A stretch of DNA of 64,000 nucleotides from assembly GCA_016802295.1 (NCBI GenBank), contig JAESIW010000138.1, positions 4,093,709 through 4,157,708 on the forward strand, read 5' to 3'. Each line of letters opens with the position of its first letter. The stretch's first letter is position 1. The notes below the pieces were generated by a model. It had not been told where the DNA came from, did no database searches, and was given only the letters and a program-made list of their open reading frames with translations. This stretch comes from Brachionus rotundiformis (lineage: Eukaryota > Rotifera > Eurotatoria > Ploima > Brachionidae). The position numbers and the translations under genes were made by a program. Of the stretch, positions 1 through 13,200 are shown one piece after another.

Positions 1-232
1 TTTGTAAAGGAAAGGTTTTTTTATTAAATATTTTTTTTTTATTCAAAAATATTAATCCTATCACGAGCAATGATCATTCAGAAAAAAAATTATCGCTTAT
101 ACCCCATTATCATATTTACCCCAACTGACAGTATTTAAATCAATGAAATGTTTGAACTAATTTAAAATTATTGTAAAGCCTTTCTACCAGACTACACAAA
201 AATAATCGCCGTTATAAAAAATTTTTCATCGA

Positions 233-412
233 ACTTGAAAGTGATGTAGATAAAATTTGTGAGTGGTCAACAGTGCTAAACGCAGACAAGCGCAAGGTCT
301 TACAACTGGGTAGATCTAACTCTAAATTCGATTATGAAATTGAACAACAATCTGATGAAAGACAACTTTAAGCTAAAGTATTCTGTGAAAAGGATCTTGG
401 AATATTTATAAT
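233..412 (+). pseudogene. CR1-type LINE reverse transcriptase fragment (3' part of RT)
   Basis: Reading forward gives a broken stretch with the usual order seen just after the catalytic core of CR1-group reverse transcriptases: a 'D..I..WS..LNADK.KVL.LGR' block, then an 'EKDLGIFI' block. A stop lies between the two blocks and no longer frame remains. It is a dead piece, not a gene. The match is by motif order only. Confidence 0.6.
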
Positions 413-1037
413 ACATAATTAAAATTAACTTCAATTTTACTTAAAACACCAAAATTTCAAAACTATACCAATAAATTCTGATGGCTATCATTTTCGAGTA
501 TCGGATCAAAATTTATTTACTCCTTATCAATAAATATATACAATATCAAAAATTCAGTCTGTTTCAATTAGAAAATTAAAAATTAGATAGGAAAAACTAT
601 AATATCATATAAATATTAAGCTGTTTAGAATTTAAAAAAATTTTTAATTAAATGTCAAGTTTTCTTATTTAGTAGAATAATTCAATATTTCATAATTACT
701 TCAACAACTGAAAATAGAGGTTTTAGATTAGTTATCTAAGAGGCTCAATAACTTAGTAATGATAATTGATAAAAAACGATATAAATCTAGTTTTATTCCA
801 TATTTACTAAGCATTCGTTTGTTATATAGAATGTAGTAATATTAATTTAAATAAAAATTACTCTTCAACGTACCATTGTCCTTTATAAAATAAAATAAAA
901 GATAATTGAAAGAGGCAGTTAAAGATGGAAAAATGTCTATCCCTTCGTTATAGATAAGCCTTCAAAATTACTAAAATAAGTCAAAATGACTTGTCATTTT
1001 TTTATAGTTTCATCAAATAATTTTATGAATCTAAATG

Positions 1038-1425
1038 TTAGTAATAATAAGCAGTGGTAGTAGGAGTCAGCGTGTAGCTCCATTGGAGCTGTGGCAGTCG
1101 TTCTATTATTTCTTTGTCAAACACTTCTCTGTCAATGCCCGCTCTCAGCATTTTGGCATCAACAACACACCGTGGAAAAAAATTCCACTTTGAAACTACC
1201 TTGTTTGTCAAAGGCTTATATCTATAAAAGTCAAGCTTGTTGATTTGTCTCACCAGTTTGATGTTGTACTCTGTCCCTAGGTTTCAATCTTATAGATAAT
1301 TTCATTCCATTTACCATGTTAATATTCCCATGACCGTTCACAATCTTAAGCATCTGGACAAGGTTGCCTCTCATTCTTCGGTCTTCCGAAATCATCATGT
1401 CTAAATCCATAAACCTTTCCTTCAA
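1038..1425 (-). pseudogene. CR1-type LINE C-terminal fragment with 3' tail
   Basis: Two minus-strand frames that overlap through a frameshift together cover the end of a CR1-group ORF2. The first has the 'RRMRGNLVQMLKIVNG' block (family pattern RR.RGDLIQ..KI.NG). The second has a degraded 'NKVVSKWNFFPRCVVDAK' block (family pattern NRVV..WN.LP..VV.A). The minus-strand end near 1040-1056 runs into ATT/ACT triplets, as expected for a LINE 3' tail. It is inactive. Confidence 0.6.
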
Positions 1426-2499
1426 AATATTATTTAGTATTGTTCACTTAATTGGCATAGTAGAAATTTTCAGATTTTGGACATAATCGAATTATTATTT
1501 TGAATAAGAGAAAATAAAAATGTATACTTTACACTTGACATGATTCATGAATTTTCTTTCAATTTGGAAAATTGCTTGGTAAAAAAAAACTAAATTAAAG
1601 ATGATTTTTGATAGAAGTAAAATCAAGTTTCTTCTAGCTGTGTTTACATTTTATCTAAGAAATACGATAGTTTCATTAAGATTCAAATCAAAACTGCAAC
1701 TATGTATCCATTATTAAAGTCTATTTTAAAGCTGATCAATTCTTCAAATTTATGAATTACTAATATTTTCTTAAGAATAAATATTTATTTAGGAAGCATT
1801 TTTTTGTGATAAATTTAAACTTCTAAAGCAATTTTATTGTAAAAAAATTTTTTAATTCTATCTTAAAGATTATATGTATGAAATTTGCAATAGAATTTTG
1901 CATGTTTAGCAGTATCCAAATGTTTAAATGATTTTAATTTTGGCTCATTTATATAAAATTAGATTTTTATGTCTAGCATCGAACCATAGTAAAAAAAACT
2001 TATCTAGCATCTTTTTTTAATCTGGAATGAAAGTGTTGCATTAGAAAGAGCTATGATATTAATTTTTTTACAACTTTCATTCTTAAAACTTAAACTTATT
2101 TATAATATTCTAATTAAGAAAAATAACAATTCATCATCCAAATGTACACACAATTTTAAAACTTTTAATTGTTTTTTATATAAAATTATTCATTTTATGT
2201 TCAGATGAAAATTATTTTTAATCATTAAAAGTTAATTATTTGAATGATACTTTTTAATAAACAAACATTAATAATTTTGAATTTTATTAATTATTAAACA
2301 ATTTCTTATTTTTAATTTAATTTATCGATTGTTAAACATTCTAACAAATTGCTAGACATAAGGAATTATCTTTATTTTTTAAAGACAACATAAAAAAAAA
2401 ACTGGTAATTTTTGTTAATAAAAAGGACATATTCACAAGAATTTTATTTAAAATAAGAAAACTAAAATTATATGAGATTAAAAATAGGTTTAAAATTTA
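1426..2499. other. AT-rich intergenic stretch, no gene seen
   Basis: About 1.1 kb of very AT-rich DNA with no coding pattern, no RNA gene and no clear repeat that I can recognise. Confidence 0.5.
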
Positions 2500-3027
2500 T
2501 TAGCCTTTAATTGCATGCAAAAATTCTTGATATGTAATGTATCCATCAGTGTTTTTATCTTCGTCTTTCATAATTCCATCTATTAATTTCATCAATTCAC
2601 TATCGCTTATTCTTGGCAAAGGTTTATTTTGGTTTGTACCGTCGGCAGGATTGGTAACGTGTTCTAAAATTCTATTATTAAGCCTCAAAAAATTCAAATT
2701 TTAATTAGAAATACCATCACTATGAGCAAAGGCGCTAACAAGTTCTAGACCATCAAGCATATTATTGTTATCATAGTCATGCAATTTAAAATAATAAAAG
2801 TTTTGCTCATCTATCGTCATCTGATCCTTAGGTTTGTTAATAACACCATCTAAATGTTCCAAAACATGATCTTTATTTATATTATCCATCATTGAATTTT
2901 GATGATGTTGACCAGCTTGTTGATGCTGACCAGTTTGTTGGAAAACTTGTTGATCCTGGTGATGATTTTGGTGACAATTGACCACAACAAAACAAGAAAT
3001 AGCAAACAAACACAAACTTCGGTACAT
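2500..3027 (-). CDS. Mcfd2: MCFD2-like secreted EF-hand protein (2 exons)
   Basis: Exons 3027-2715 and 2663-2500, joined over a 51-nt intron (GTATTT...TTTTAG) that restores one frame of 158 aa (human MCFD2 is 146 aa). Without the splice a stop interrupts the protein. The start is the Met that opens a hydrophobic signal peptide (about residues 1-18); an upstream in-frame Met at 3090 would bury it. A His/Gln-rich stretch follows, then two EF-hands: loop DYDNNNMLDGLE and, across the splice, DEDKNTDGYITY. In mammals MCFD2 is the soluble partner of the lectin LMAN1 (ERGIC-53) in ER-to-Golgi export of glycoproteins. It lies divergent from Pellino across 3.6 kb. The EF-hand pair and spacing support MCFD2 over other small EF-hand proteins; the exact partner here is inferred. 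Confidence 0.85.
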
Positions 3028-6000
3028 CTTAAATATCTTAGAAAATAATAATAACTTATTTAGACCGATAAAAAAATTAAGTGTAGACATTCGGAAAAAC
3101 CAATCGTTTTTGGTTTCATCATCATTTTTGATAATAGATGACGAATTGAATTAAAAAATATGATAATTTTTAAATTTTGAATACTTCTATATTGCTGTGC
3201 TAGTTTTTAATAAAACTAAAAATATGTCTTAAAGTAAAGGATATAACCAAAATTTTGATTAATTTTTGTCAAGCGGGATACAATTTAGATAGAGATTATT
3301 TTGATTTTATATTTTATATTTAGTTTTGATTTTTAAATGAAGGATATTGTGAGCAAAATTTATATAAACATAAATGATGTCAAATATAGATATGATTTAT
3401 TTTTAACTGAATTTATATCAAATAAAATTTTAACTTGAATATTTTTATTTGAATATAACAAAAATTAGATTCATCAAATATCTTGGCAGAGAATTTTCAA
3501 AAAAATTCTTAAAGTGAATAATTTTTATCAAACATAATATATTTTTATTAATCTTATTTTTTGTTCTAAAAATGGCTTCTAACAGCAAATCGAAAAAATT
3601 AAAAGGCGAATATTTTACGCGCATAATTTCCCAAATTTTAACTAATAAACTCATCATTCTAATTTCCACAAAAACCATTATCCACAAAAAAGTACCATAT
3701 TCGAAAGTTAAAATCATTCAAATAATTATATTATGTAATCAAAGATGAATATTTTTTCTATTAGCTTTTATTTTCTTTATTCGCTTTAGATAAGGCCTGT
3801 ATAGAATTGTAGAAACAAAAAAACCCAATAAATTATATATCTTTCATCATCATTTGGCCTATTTCAAAATAAAATTTGCGCAATTCAAATAATAGTATCT
3901 TTTTGGTTGAGTTTCATAGTCTATAACATTGTTTTAATTAAATTTCAAGCTATTTTAGCACGAAATTTGAATAGAGTTTTGTATTAAGATTAAAATTTAT
4001 ATTTTCAATTAATAGCAAAATGCTAAAATATTTAAAAGAACAAGTATGGTGTTATTTACTCATTTTGTTCTAATGGACAAAAGTTGACAAATTAATATTC
4101 AAAAACTCAGTTTTTCACAACACTTCTTTAATCAAATTTATCACAAATTTAATCGTTTCAAGCAATATTTTACAGATAATTTATTAAATATAAAATCATA
4201 GTAGAGACTTTCAAAATATCAATTATTTAAAATTTGAATTTTTAATTTAGTTTATTTTTAATATATTTTCGTCTAAATAAAACTTAAATTTTTCTTTATT
4301 TTAAATCGTTAGGCTAAAAAGAAGGACCTAGATCCATTCAAAATGGCCTGAGGTATTTCCTCTAATTATCTAATTAATAAAAAAACAAAATCAGAGTAAT
4401 TAATAGAAATAAAGAATCAATTTTGTGGCAAATTTAGAAAAAGCTAATTTATCGAATTTTAGTAAAACGGGTCTAGCCCGCAACAAACTTGATGTTGGTC
4501 AAAGTTAAGATTAGTGGTTTTATCTAAGCCTTTAGAGTCTGTTACTTAGGTTAAGCTAAATTTAAACAAAATTTTTAATTATCTAATAATACACAACCAA
4601 CTAAATTTATTACAAGTCCTAAATTAGCTACTACTTTCTTAAGGCAAGGTATTATCTTTCGCTTATTAAATAATCAAAATTAGACTAAAATATTTTTAGC
4701 CTCAATTGCTATTCTTAAATTTGTTTTAGTAATTTTGTGTTTCTTGGTTCAACTTTCTATACAAATATGTTTTTAGCTTCTTTTTTTTGTCATTTTTGAC
4801 CCATTAAACAAAAGCATGTCACATGCTCGATTTAGTCGTGCTTATCCTAGACTTTTAATGCTTTTAGGTGGCCCAATTTCTATTCTTATGTCGCACGAGC
4901 TACTTGGTCTAAGAATACAAGTTGACGCAAACCAATTTAAAAACCATATTTTTGATTCATAATGGATTTTTTAAGCCCTTCTTGTTGAATTGAACTAGAA
5001 TATTGCCAAAAAAAGAGCCCATCAACTTTTTCTGAATTTTAAAAATACATTTTTACCTTAAGAATTAGTTTAACAGTAATCACGTTTATTAATTAGTTAC
5101 TAAATCTAGCCTTGAGTAAAATTTGTTTTTTTTTTACATTAATTAAATCACTATAATAATTTAATTTTAATTTTTTATTAACATAAGAGATTGACTGTTT
5201 AATTTGTTCAAATTATATCTCATGAGCTAAAACTAGCGATTGGGTTGCTAGGCCTTTAATCAGTTATTTTATCTCTTTATATTAGACACCACTATTTTAT
5301 TTGGCAAACAAATTTGGTAAACACTACCAAAAATATTTTAGTAAGCCTTAAAGACGGTATACTTGGATTAGAATTTGTTTGCTATTAAGTTTGAAAATAA
5401 ATTCTAGCAATCTAGTTTAAATTGGTTTAAGGAAATAACATTCTTTTTTTTTAAAATTAACTATTAATCATTTAAAATAATTTTCTTCTTATAAACTTTT
5501 GCTTAATATCTATATCAATTGGTGTAAATTAACAGATTAAATTCGCAATAGTATTTATTTTAGAAGCGTCAAAATTTAATCTGTAAATATTATATAGAAT
5601 TTTTTATGAATTATTTTCTTGTTGGCATAAGAACCAAAATATAATTTTCAAAAATTAAGAATTTTCTCTCGTAGCAATAAAAAACTAAGAACTTAACTCA
5701 AGTGAGCAGTGCTGTACTCAAAAGCCAAACAAATATTTTATTTTAGATGACATGGCCAATAATGAATGGAAAATCCACTTCAGGTCGTAGAAATGCGTCT
5801 TGTTGATTAATCACCTAAAATATCGGTTCTTAAAAACTTAATTTTTGACACAGACTGAATACATCTTTGACTTATTTGACGTCAGATGTTTCAGGTATTT
5901 TTTAGCTAAAATTTAACCTCTTGTAAAACATATTATTTTAAAACATTTGAATATTTCACTATTTTAATATACATTTTTATTAATAAGCATATTAACCTTC

Positions 6001-6300
6001 TTGTTTAATCAGTATATTATTGAATAAAAATTAAATTCAAAATCGCCCAAGAGAGTTTTTAAGTTTTAATTTAATAAAATAAGTTTTTATTCAAATTTAA
6101 TTAAAAATAAAAGAGATTTTCAGGTTTTTCTAGACTAAACGCATGCATTAAGTTATATAAAAATTTAGAATCATTTGACTTTAACTTGCATGCATTTAGC
6201 TTAATTGAATGCATGCAAAACCTCGAATGAATATAACTCATTTAGTTCTCTCTTTTTAAAGTCAAACAATTTTTATTCTTTTGAATATCCTACACAGTCT
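3028..6300. other. Long AT-rich intergenic region, no gene seen
   Basis: I see no supported gene in these 3.3 kb. A 90-codon minus-strand frame at 3445-3717 is hydrophobic and AT-driven and shows no family pattern. The only local structure noticed is a cluster of GCATGC words at 6141-6217. Confidence 0.5.
6141..6217. repeat. Cluster of three GCATGCA/TGCATGCA words
   Basis: The palindromic word occurs at 6141-6147, 6187-6194 and 6210-6217, inside 77 bases of AT-rich DNA about 450 bases upstream of the Pellino start. It may be regulatory or part of a 5' leader; function is unknown. Confidence 0.4.
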
Positions 6301-6340
6301 AAACAAAGCGCTACAAGCTAAGCTACTCAGCTTTCTTGGT

Positions 6341-6380
6341 CGAGACGTCTCGGCCAATAATGTAACTTGGTGAGCACGTG
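6341..6380. promoter_or_regulatory. Promoter-like segment: 12-bp palindrome, CCAAT word and CACGTG E-box
   Basis: CGAGACGTCTCG (6341-6352) is a perfect 12-bp palindrome. GGCCAATAA follows at once, and CACGTG lies at 6375-6380 with a GTCACGTG context on the minus strand, the core bound by bHLH-ZIP factors. The segment is more GC-rich than its surroundings and sits about 280-320 bases upstream of the Pellino ATG. Promoter role is inferred from composition and motifs. Confidence 0.4.
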
Positions 6381-6657
6381 ACCACATTTTGATCGCTTTG
6401 GTAATAATGTTTGAGCTTGGGCAAATTTTCCAATGATGACATTTGGCAAAATTTTTACCTAAAGAGCGAATTCTTCCACAAGCCTATTAAAAGCAAAGAT
6501 TTGAGCCAAATCACGTACTTTTGGCTATTAATTTACTTAAATTAAATTTAAATTACGTAATAAAAAAACACTTGGTAAAAAATAAACTTTTTTCTACTTT
6601 ATTTAGATGGTTAAAATAGGACTTAATTTTTAGCTTCTTGTTGGTTTATTTTTAAAA

Positions 6658-8346
6658 ATGACAAAAACCATAGATTTGCCAAATGTTCCCAAGCTTAACA
6701 TCAGAAGCCGAAGTTCAAGTAGAGAAAAGCCAGGCACTCTATTTGTTACCAACTCGACAGCTCGAGGCAATTCGAACAACAAGCTAGTTCACAATGATGA
6801 GTTAAATCCATCGACGTCAACCTCAACGTCAACAACTGCTTCCTCGGGCTCATACTCAACCTCGTCATCATTCACAGACTCAGGATCACATTTAGACGCC
6901 AACAACAACATTGCCAACATTTTGTGTCCAAAATTGAAAGAAAAATCAACCGAGCCAATTTTGAACGAGACTCGCCGCATGAACGCCACTTCAATCAAAT
7001 ATGGTGAAATTGTTGTCCTGGGCTACAATGGTTCCATTAGCAATTCCAATAGTCCCAGACGCAAGAGTAAATTTGCTCTGAAAAGGCGCGATTTACCCAA
7101 CGGTGTCAAACCGGCTTCTCAACATTTTGTTCAATCGTCCCAAGAAGCTGACGTAAGTGGCACAAATACATATTAAAAATAGGAAAAAAAATTTTAATTT
7201 ATTTTATAAAAGAATTTAATTCAAAAAAATCCTAATCACTCAGTTACGTATACTTTATCACGTAACCAAACAGTGGTGGTTCAGTACACCAGTGATGAAA
7301 AAACAGATATGTTTCAAATAGGTCGATCTTCGGAATCGGCCATAGACTTCATAGTTTTGGATACTCAAGTGCCACAAGTAACTAATTGGGGACTTAAGAT
7401 GCCCAACCAGCACCAACAAAGCACTATAAGTCGCTTTTCGTGTAGAATCATTGTAGACAGAGAATATCCTTATACGGCTAGAATTTACGCAGCAGGCTTT
7501 GACGCTTCCAAGCGGATTTTTTTGGGCGAAAAAGCGACTAAATGGACCAATGAAAAAAATGAACTGGACGGTGTGACCACAAATGGTGTTTTGATAATGC
7601 ATCCAACAAATGGTTTTACCAGTCCAGAGAGCAAGTCCAGTGAATGGATGGAGGTGTCAGTAGGTGGTGCAGTGTTCAGCTTGTCCGAGACTAGACTGGC
7701 ACCCATGCTGTCCAAAACTGGCCAAGCAACCAATCCAAATAAGAGTAACATTCTTAGAGATGGCACTTTGATTGATCTTTGCGGGGCTACGCTGCTTTGG
7801 CGCTCAATTGAGGGCCTGCAACGCACCCCCACTAAACTCTATTTAGACATGAATCTCGAATATTTAAATCAGTTGCGTCCTCAGTGTCCAGTTGGACTAA
7901 AAACGCTGGTTTTTGCATCAAATGCCTCGTATGATTCAAACCAGTATGACATGTGCTCGTCAACATCGAGTTTAAATTCCAGTGACCGCATACCAATGGT
8001 GTACCTTAAATGCGGCCATGTTCATGGCAATCATGATTGGGGCATTAAAAAAGACAATGAACGTGAATGTCCACTGTGCCGCAAAGTAGGTCCATATGTT
8101 CAGCTAGCTATGGGCTTTGAATCGTCCCTTTACACCGACACCGATATGAACAGCTCAAATCTGTTCAAGCCGCATGCATTCAGACCTTGTGGTCACATGG
8201 CTAGTGAAAAAACTTGTAAATACTGGAGTCGGATCATAGTTCCGCAAGGTACTGCCCAAGGTTTGAGTAGCATTTGTCCATTTTGTGCAGTCACATTGTG
8301 CAAAGATCAGCCCTATGTTAAACTCATTTTTCAGGAAGGAGTCTAA
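6658..8346 (+). CDS. Peli: Pellino E3 ubiquitin ligase (2 exons)
   Basis: Exons 6658-7152 and 7213-8346, with a 60-nt intron (GTAAGT...AAAAG), encode 542 aa. Both sides are phase 0, and the join runs into the family's HSxxYTLSRNQT block. Pellino proteins add ubiquitin to IRAK-family kinases in Toll/IL-1 signalling, binding phosphorylated substrate through a split FHA domain. Visible here are the KYGEIVVLGYNG opening, the FHA region (GRSSESAIDF, STISRFSCRI, YTARIYAAGFDASK), and a C-terminal RING-like domain with CGHVHG, CPLCR, CGHM and CPFC cysteine/histidine pairs. All expected Cys/His positions appear present. Oddity: about 113 Ser/Thr/Asn-rich residues precede the conserved start, against roughly 16 in vertebrate PELI1, which makes the protein about 120 residues longer. 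The annotated start is the first Met after upstream stops. Confidence 0.96.
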
Positions 8347-10276
8347 GATCGAATCGATACAGCCACCGAATACGGGTTAATATGTATTTTTTAAAAAAGA
8401 TAAAAAAAAATTTGTATATTTTTTTAAAATTTTTATTAAAAAAAAATTTTTATCTTCTCATTTCATTAAACACTTACGTGCCGATATAACATACACCGAT
8501 TTTCTTTAAAAGACTTTAAAAGCCATTTTTATTTGTCAAAATTTTTCAATTTTAACTTTAGCTTCTATTAATTATTTAATAAATTTTACTTCAAAGAGTT
8601 TATTTTTATTAAAAAAATTAAATATTTTATATTTTTTCAATTTACTTTTAATTGAAATTTACTTCGGTAACCACAAATTTATAAGGTATTTATCAAGAAC
8701 ACCACAGAAATATACTAATGCGTAACAATTAAAAAAAGAAACTTTCATTTATTAATTGACACCAAATTGATTAGAATGGGGTATTTTATTTTGTATTTTT
8801 GTGGTATCTATTCAACGATATTGAAATTTTAGAACCATGGTATTATAAATGAAAAATTTCTTCAAAATTATATAAATATAGTAAATAACAGAGAAAATAT
8901 CTACTTAAATTAGTTTTTGGCTCTCTTCTTTGATAAAATTTTCCAGTGAATGTCAATTTATTTGTATAGTTGTTTTGTTGTTCTAAGCAGCTTATTAAAA
9001 TTTTAATTTGGTAATTCTAAAAAAAATTTCTTTTTTGATAAATAAGATAAAAAATAAAATATTCGTAAATCTAACAAAGTTTTAAGTTTTATCAAAATTT
9101 AACAAAAATACATGATAAGAGTTTCTTCAAAGAATATTCCCTTAATGTTTATAAAAAATATTCATATTCGCTATTTTAATGCTCAATATTTAATTTCCAT
9201 TATATTAATTATCAAACCATTATATTCATATAGTTATTTTTTTTTTTTTGGTAGTTTTATTCGAAAAGGCCATTTTTGAGGTAACATATTAGCAATAGAA
9301 ATCTTTAAAATTTCAAAAAATAATTATTCTTAAAATTAAATAAAATTTTCTGATATTAATGTTTGAAAATTTGTTTTTATTTCCAATTAATTTACAAAAT
9401 TATATTTTTTAAGATATGCAACAGTTTGAAATTTGGCCAAAAAACTTGGATCTTCTAGTGTTACACAAAAGGCTTTAATTTAAGAACTTAGACTGTTTGT
9501 TTAAAATTTGAGTATATTTTGTTAGGAGATAAATATTTTTTTAAGTATGCAATTAAATTCAAAAAAATGAGATAAAAATTAAATAAAAATTTGTAAACAT
9601 TTTTTGCAGAATATATTTATTTTTTTAGAAGAGACAATTTTATAAGAAAAATGTCTTTTCTACTTTTGTGACTCTTCATGCCTTTTTTTGCCTTAGACTG
9701 TGTTTGAACCAAGTTTCGATTGAACTTGCTCTATCTTTTCTTCATCATTATCAGTATTATAAAGTTGATTTTCTTGATTATTGACCGATAGAAGGACAGA
9801 AGTTGAAGAGGCTTCAGATATTTTTTTAAATTGATTGATTAATTTAATTGTCAAAAATCAAAAAATAAACTCTTATATGGTATGGTAACTATTTACTTCA
9901 CAGATTAATTATCTACCTTTGAAAATAATTTTATATTACAAAATTTATATGTTATTTTTTTAGAATAACAATTGATATCGACAGCCTTATCGGTGAATAT
10001 TCAAAGTAATCTGATATTTTAAGGGTTTAAAATTTGAGGAAAAAAATTTTCTACTTACTCAACTATTTTATATAAATAATTTTTAAATAATATTGTAAAG
10101 AATCGTTTTATTTTACTTTATTAAAATAAATTTTAAAAATTTGTTCAAATGTTAAGAAAGTTTTGCACATTCAAATCACAGTAATTTCAAATCCATGTCA
10201 AATTTAATTATTCACATATATAAAATAATTCTCAAAATATAATATTTTAATTCGGAAATATATAATGATCTAGACC
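8347..10276. other. Intergenic region between Pellino and TAF3
   Basis: AT-rich and gene-poor. One minus-strand frame near 9867-9699 (about 54 codons, Ser/Asn/Glu-rich, without Met or a good splice site) has a coding-like composition, but I cannot connect it to any gene. No RNA gene was recognised. Confidence 0.4.
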
Positions 10277-13200
10277 ATGTCACCAATTAGCTACTCAAGA
10301 TCTCTGCTGAAAGTGTCTGTGGGCCAAATTCTCCAAACGGTCGGCTTTCAAACTGTACAAGCATCGGCCTTGGATATTTTAGTCGAAGTACTTGAACGCT
10401 ACATATACTTATTGAGCAAAACGTCTCACGATTATGCCGAGCTGGCCAACCGAACCGAGCCGTGTTTGGACGACATAGCTCGGGCGTTCGATAAGCAAAA
10501 AGTTAGCATCGCCGATCTAGAGGAGTACATAAAATATGTAGATACGCCTGAGTTTGAGCTTAGGAAGCATTTGAGCAAAGGTGTTCTTGAAGCTGATAGA
10601 CAAGACCGGTTCATACCGGAAGATGTTAAAAAGCGCGCCAAATCCAAATCAAAGTCAAAATCCTATGCCGACTATCTCGGCTATTGTTCAGACCCGAATA
10701 ATAAGGAGATTCTAGAGAGACAAAGTGACGAAGAGAACGAGTATATCTACGACTTTATGCCATTGATGACCCAAGATAAGCAAAAAATCCAAGAAGCCCA
10801 AACTATTTTGAATGAATCTGCTCAAAAAGCCGCAGAAGAAGCGGTCAAAGATGCACTCTTACCACCAGAGGCCATTTTTATTGTCAAAAATGGTCAAAAG
10901 TTTAAAAATACCTCATGGAAATCGATCTACGAACCAAAATTTTTATTCAAAGATAAGATAGACAAGGAAAACATACAAAGCAAATCAGAGGTAGAGGAAA
11001 AAGACAAAGTTCCCATAGGGCCAAGTGCAATGCTGCCTCGTCTGGCTCACAAGCCTAAGTCCAAGTACAAAAGGCTCATCTATAACAATGCATTTAATTT
11101 TTGCGTAAGCCACTTTATTCTATTCTAAATTCATTATTATTTGATACAATTAAATTAAATATGGACTGTAAAAATTTTATTAAAATAATTATTAATTGAA
11201 ATATGCTAATAATTTTTGATATTTTCTTTTCCTTTTACGCTCATTTATTTCCAAAGTCGATCCTCTGTCTTCACCTTTCGCTGACGTCTATGTGCTGGTC
11301 GTCTTACCTTTCTAGATCATTGCCGTGTCCATTAAAGAACTCTGTTTGGTATTTGTATTCTTTCATTCTTTGTACATGTCCAGCCATCATAGTTTTTTAT
11401 TCTTGATACATTGACTCATTGGCTCTGACTTCATTCTCTTGGAAAGCTCCCTATTTGACATTGTTTCAGGCCAGTATGGACATGGACAGATAGTGAGATT
11501 TAAATAAAAAAAGATATTTTCTTTATGGAGTTTTTGGTATTTTTTTATTTAAAGACCCTTTTACTTTTTGTACTTTATGGTAATTTTACTTTATTTTTGT
11601 CTGAAGTAAAACCTTTACTTTTTGAAATAAAGTTAATTTAATCTTTATTTACAAAATCTAACGTGGTCCGGGACCGAGCCCTGGTTTAGGGGTTCGATTT
11701 AGTGTAGATTAGAGAACTATTAGTAAAAATCAAAATAAATAATTCAAATTTTTATTAATTAAAATCTTAAACTAAATATACCAAAAAGTACTAAAAGTAA
11801 AGGAGTCTAGATATCAAAAAATACCAAAAAGTATTAGATTATTAAAACAATTTCATTGTCTATATCTGTGTGGAAGGTGTTCAGGTTTCATTCACTTCCT
11901 TACTTCAGTGTAGCTTTGGCAAATCAGTAGTATATCTTGATTTTTGTTTCCTTGCGGCAGCATTTTGATTTCCAGACTGGTTTGAGTCTGGCTCCTTTTG
12001 CTTGTGAAAGTCTATTCTTGTTGTCTTTATGTGTTCCCATTGATTAACATGTGATGGTTCGTAAGTATGCAAAATCGATAACACACTCAATGTTTGTACC
12101 ATCTATGGATATTCAATTGGGTGCTGATGTTTCATTGCTTCCATTTTGGTCCCATTTATTTCGAGTTCGATCCTGCGTTTTCATATGCATTTATCTATTT
12201 TCATATGCATTCGTCCATTTATCTATTTTTTATTAGCACCAAATCATCTGCCAAGTCTAGATCTTCAATTTTTGTTGTTAACTCTCATTGTATACCCCTC
12301 GGGATCATGACATAATCGATCAAAATTAGGAACAGTGTTGAAGAGAGAACACATCCTTGTCTAACTTGTGTACACACTTTCAGATAGTCCTTTTAGTAAT
12401 CCTTTTATCTTCTGTGGTATACCTTAAGTTTTAATTATGGTCCAAAGCGTTTCTCTGGGAATGCTATCAAAAGCCAGTTCTATGTGCAAATATCTGATCA
12501 ATGCATCCTCTTGTCCTTCTAAATCCTATTTCTTGATTTATTCCTAAAAAATTAAAAAAAAATAAGAAAAATTTCTAACTTTATCTAAAATTAAATTCTT
12601 TATAATTCCAGTATTTATAATATTTGGTACAAAAGGAAAGAAGAAAAACCTAAAAAATCCTAAAAAAAATGTTTTCAAACTGGTTAAAATTAACAAACTT
12701 TGAAATTTGATGCAACACTGAGCTTAATGCATCTAGATGATGCATCAATCAATCTTGCACCATTTTAGATCTACAGAACCAATTTTTAACTCATTTTAGA
12801 GCATAGTATTGAGTTCTTAGATTTTTTTTCTGTTCGTTTGTACCAGATTTCAACAAAACTTTTATAATTGTTTCTTTCCCAAAGTATTCAACATGGTAAA
12901 AGTCTAAGGATAACTTGGAAATTTGATTTCTAAAGGCATTTCTAAAACCAGGAACAAAATTTATTCTTCTAAAAACTTTAAGTATTTCTTTACCTATTGA
13001 AGAGACTAATTTGATGGTCAACTAAATCCTTTGTCAGTAAAAATAAACAAAACTGTGCATAATGCTTAGTTACATAGTCTTTGTCATAATTTGACCAAAG
13101 CTAAACATGGTTTGCTTATCATAAAAAAAAACCTGTGAAATTTTTTATTATCCAATTAACCTGAACAGACTTCTAACAAAAAATTTTCACTTAATTGAGC

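Noticed and set aside
3445..3717. 90-codon hydrophobic minus-strand frame
   Set aside because: Phe/Ile/Leu/Lys-rich composition is what AT-rich DNA gives by chance; no motif or splice context.
11203..11406. 67-codon plus-strand frame in the TAF3 intron
   Set aside because: No family pattern, and it lies near LINE debris; likely chance or transposon remnant.
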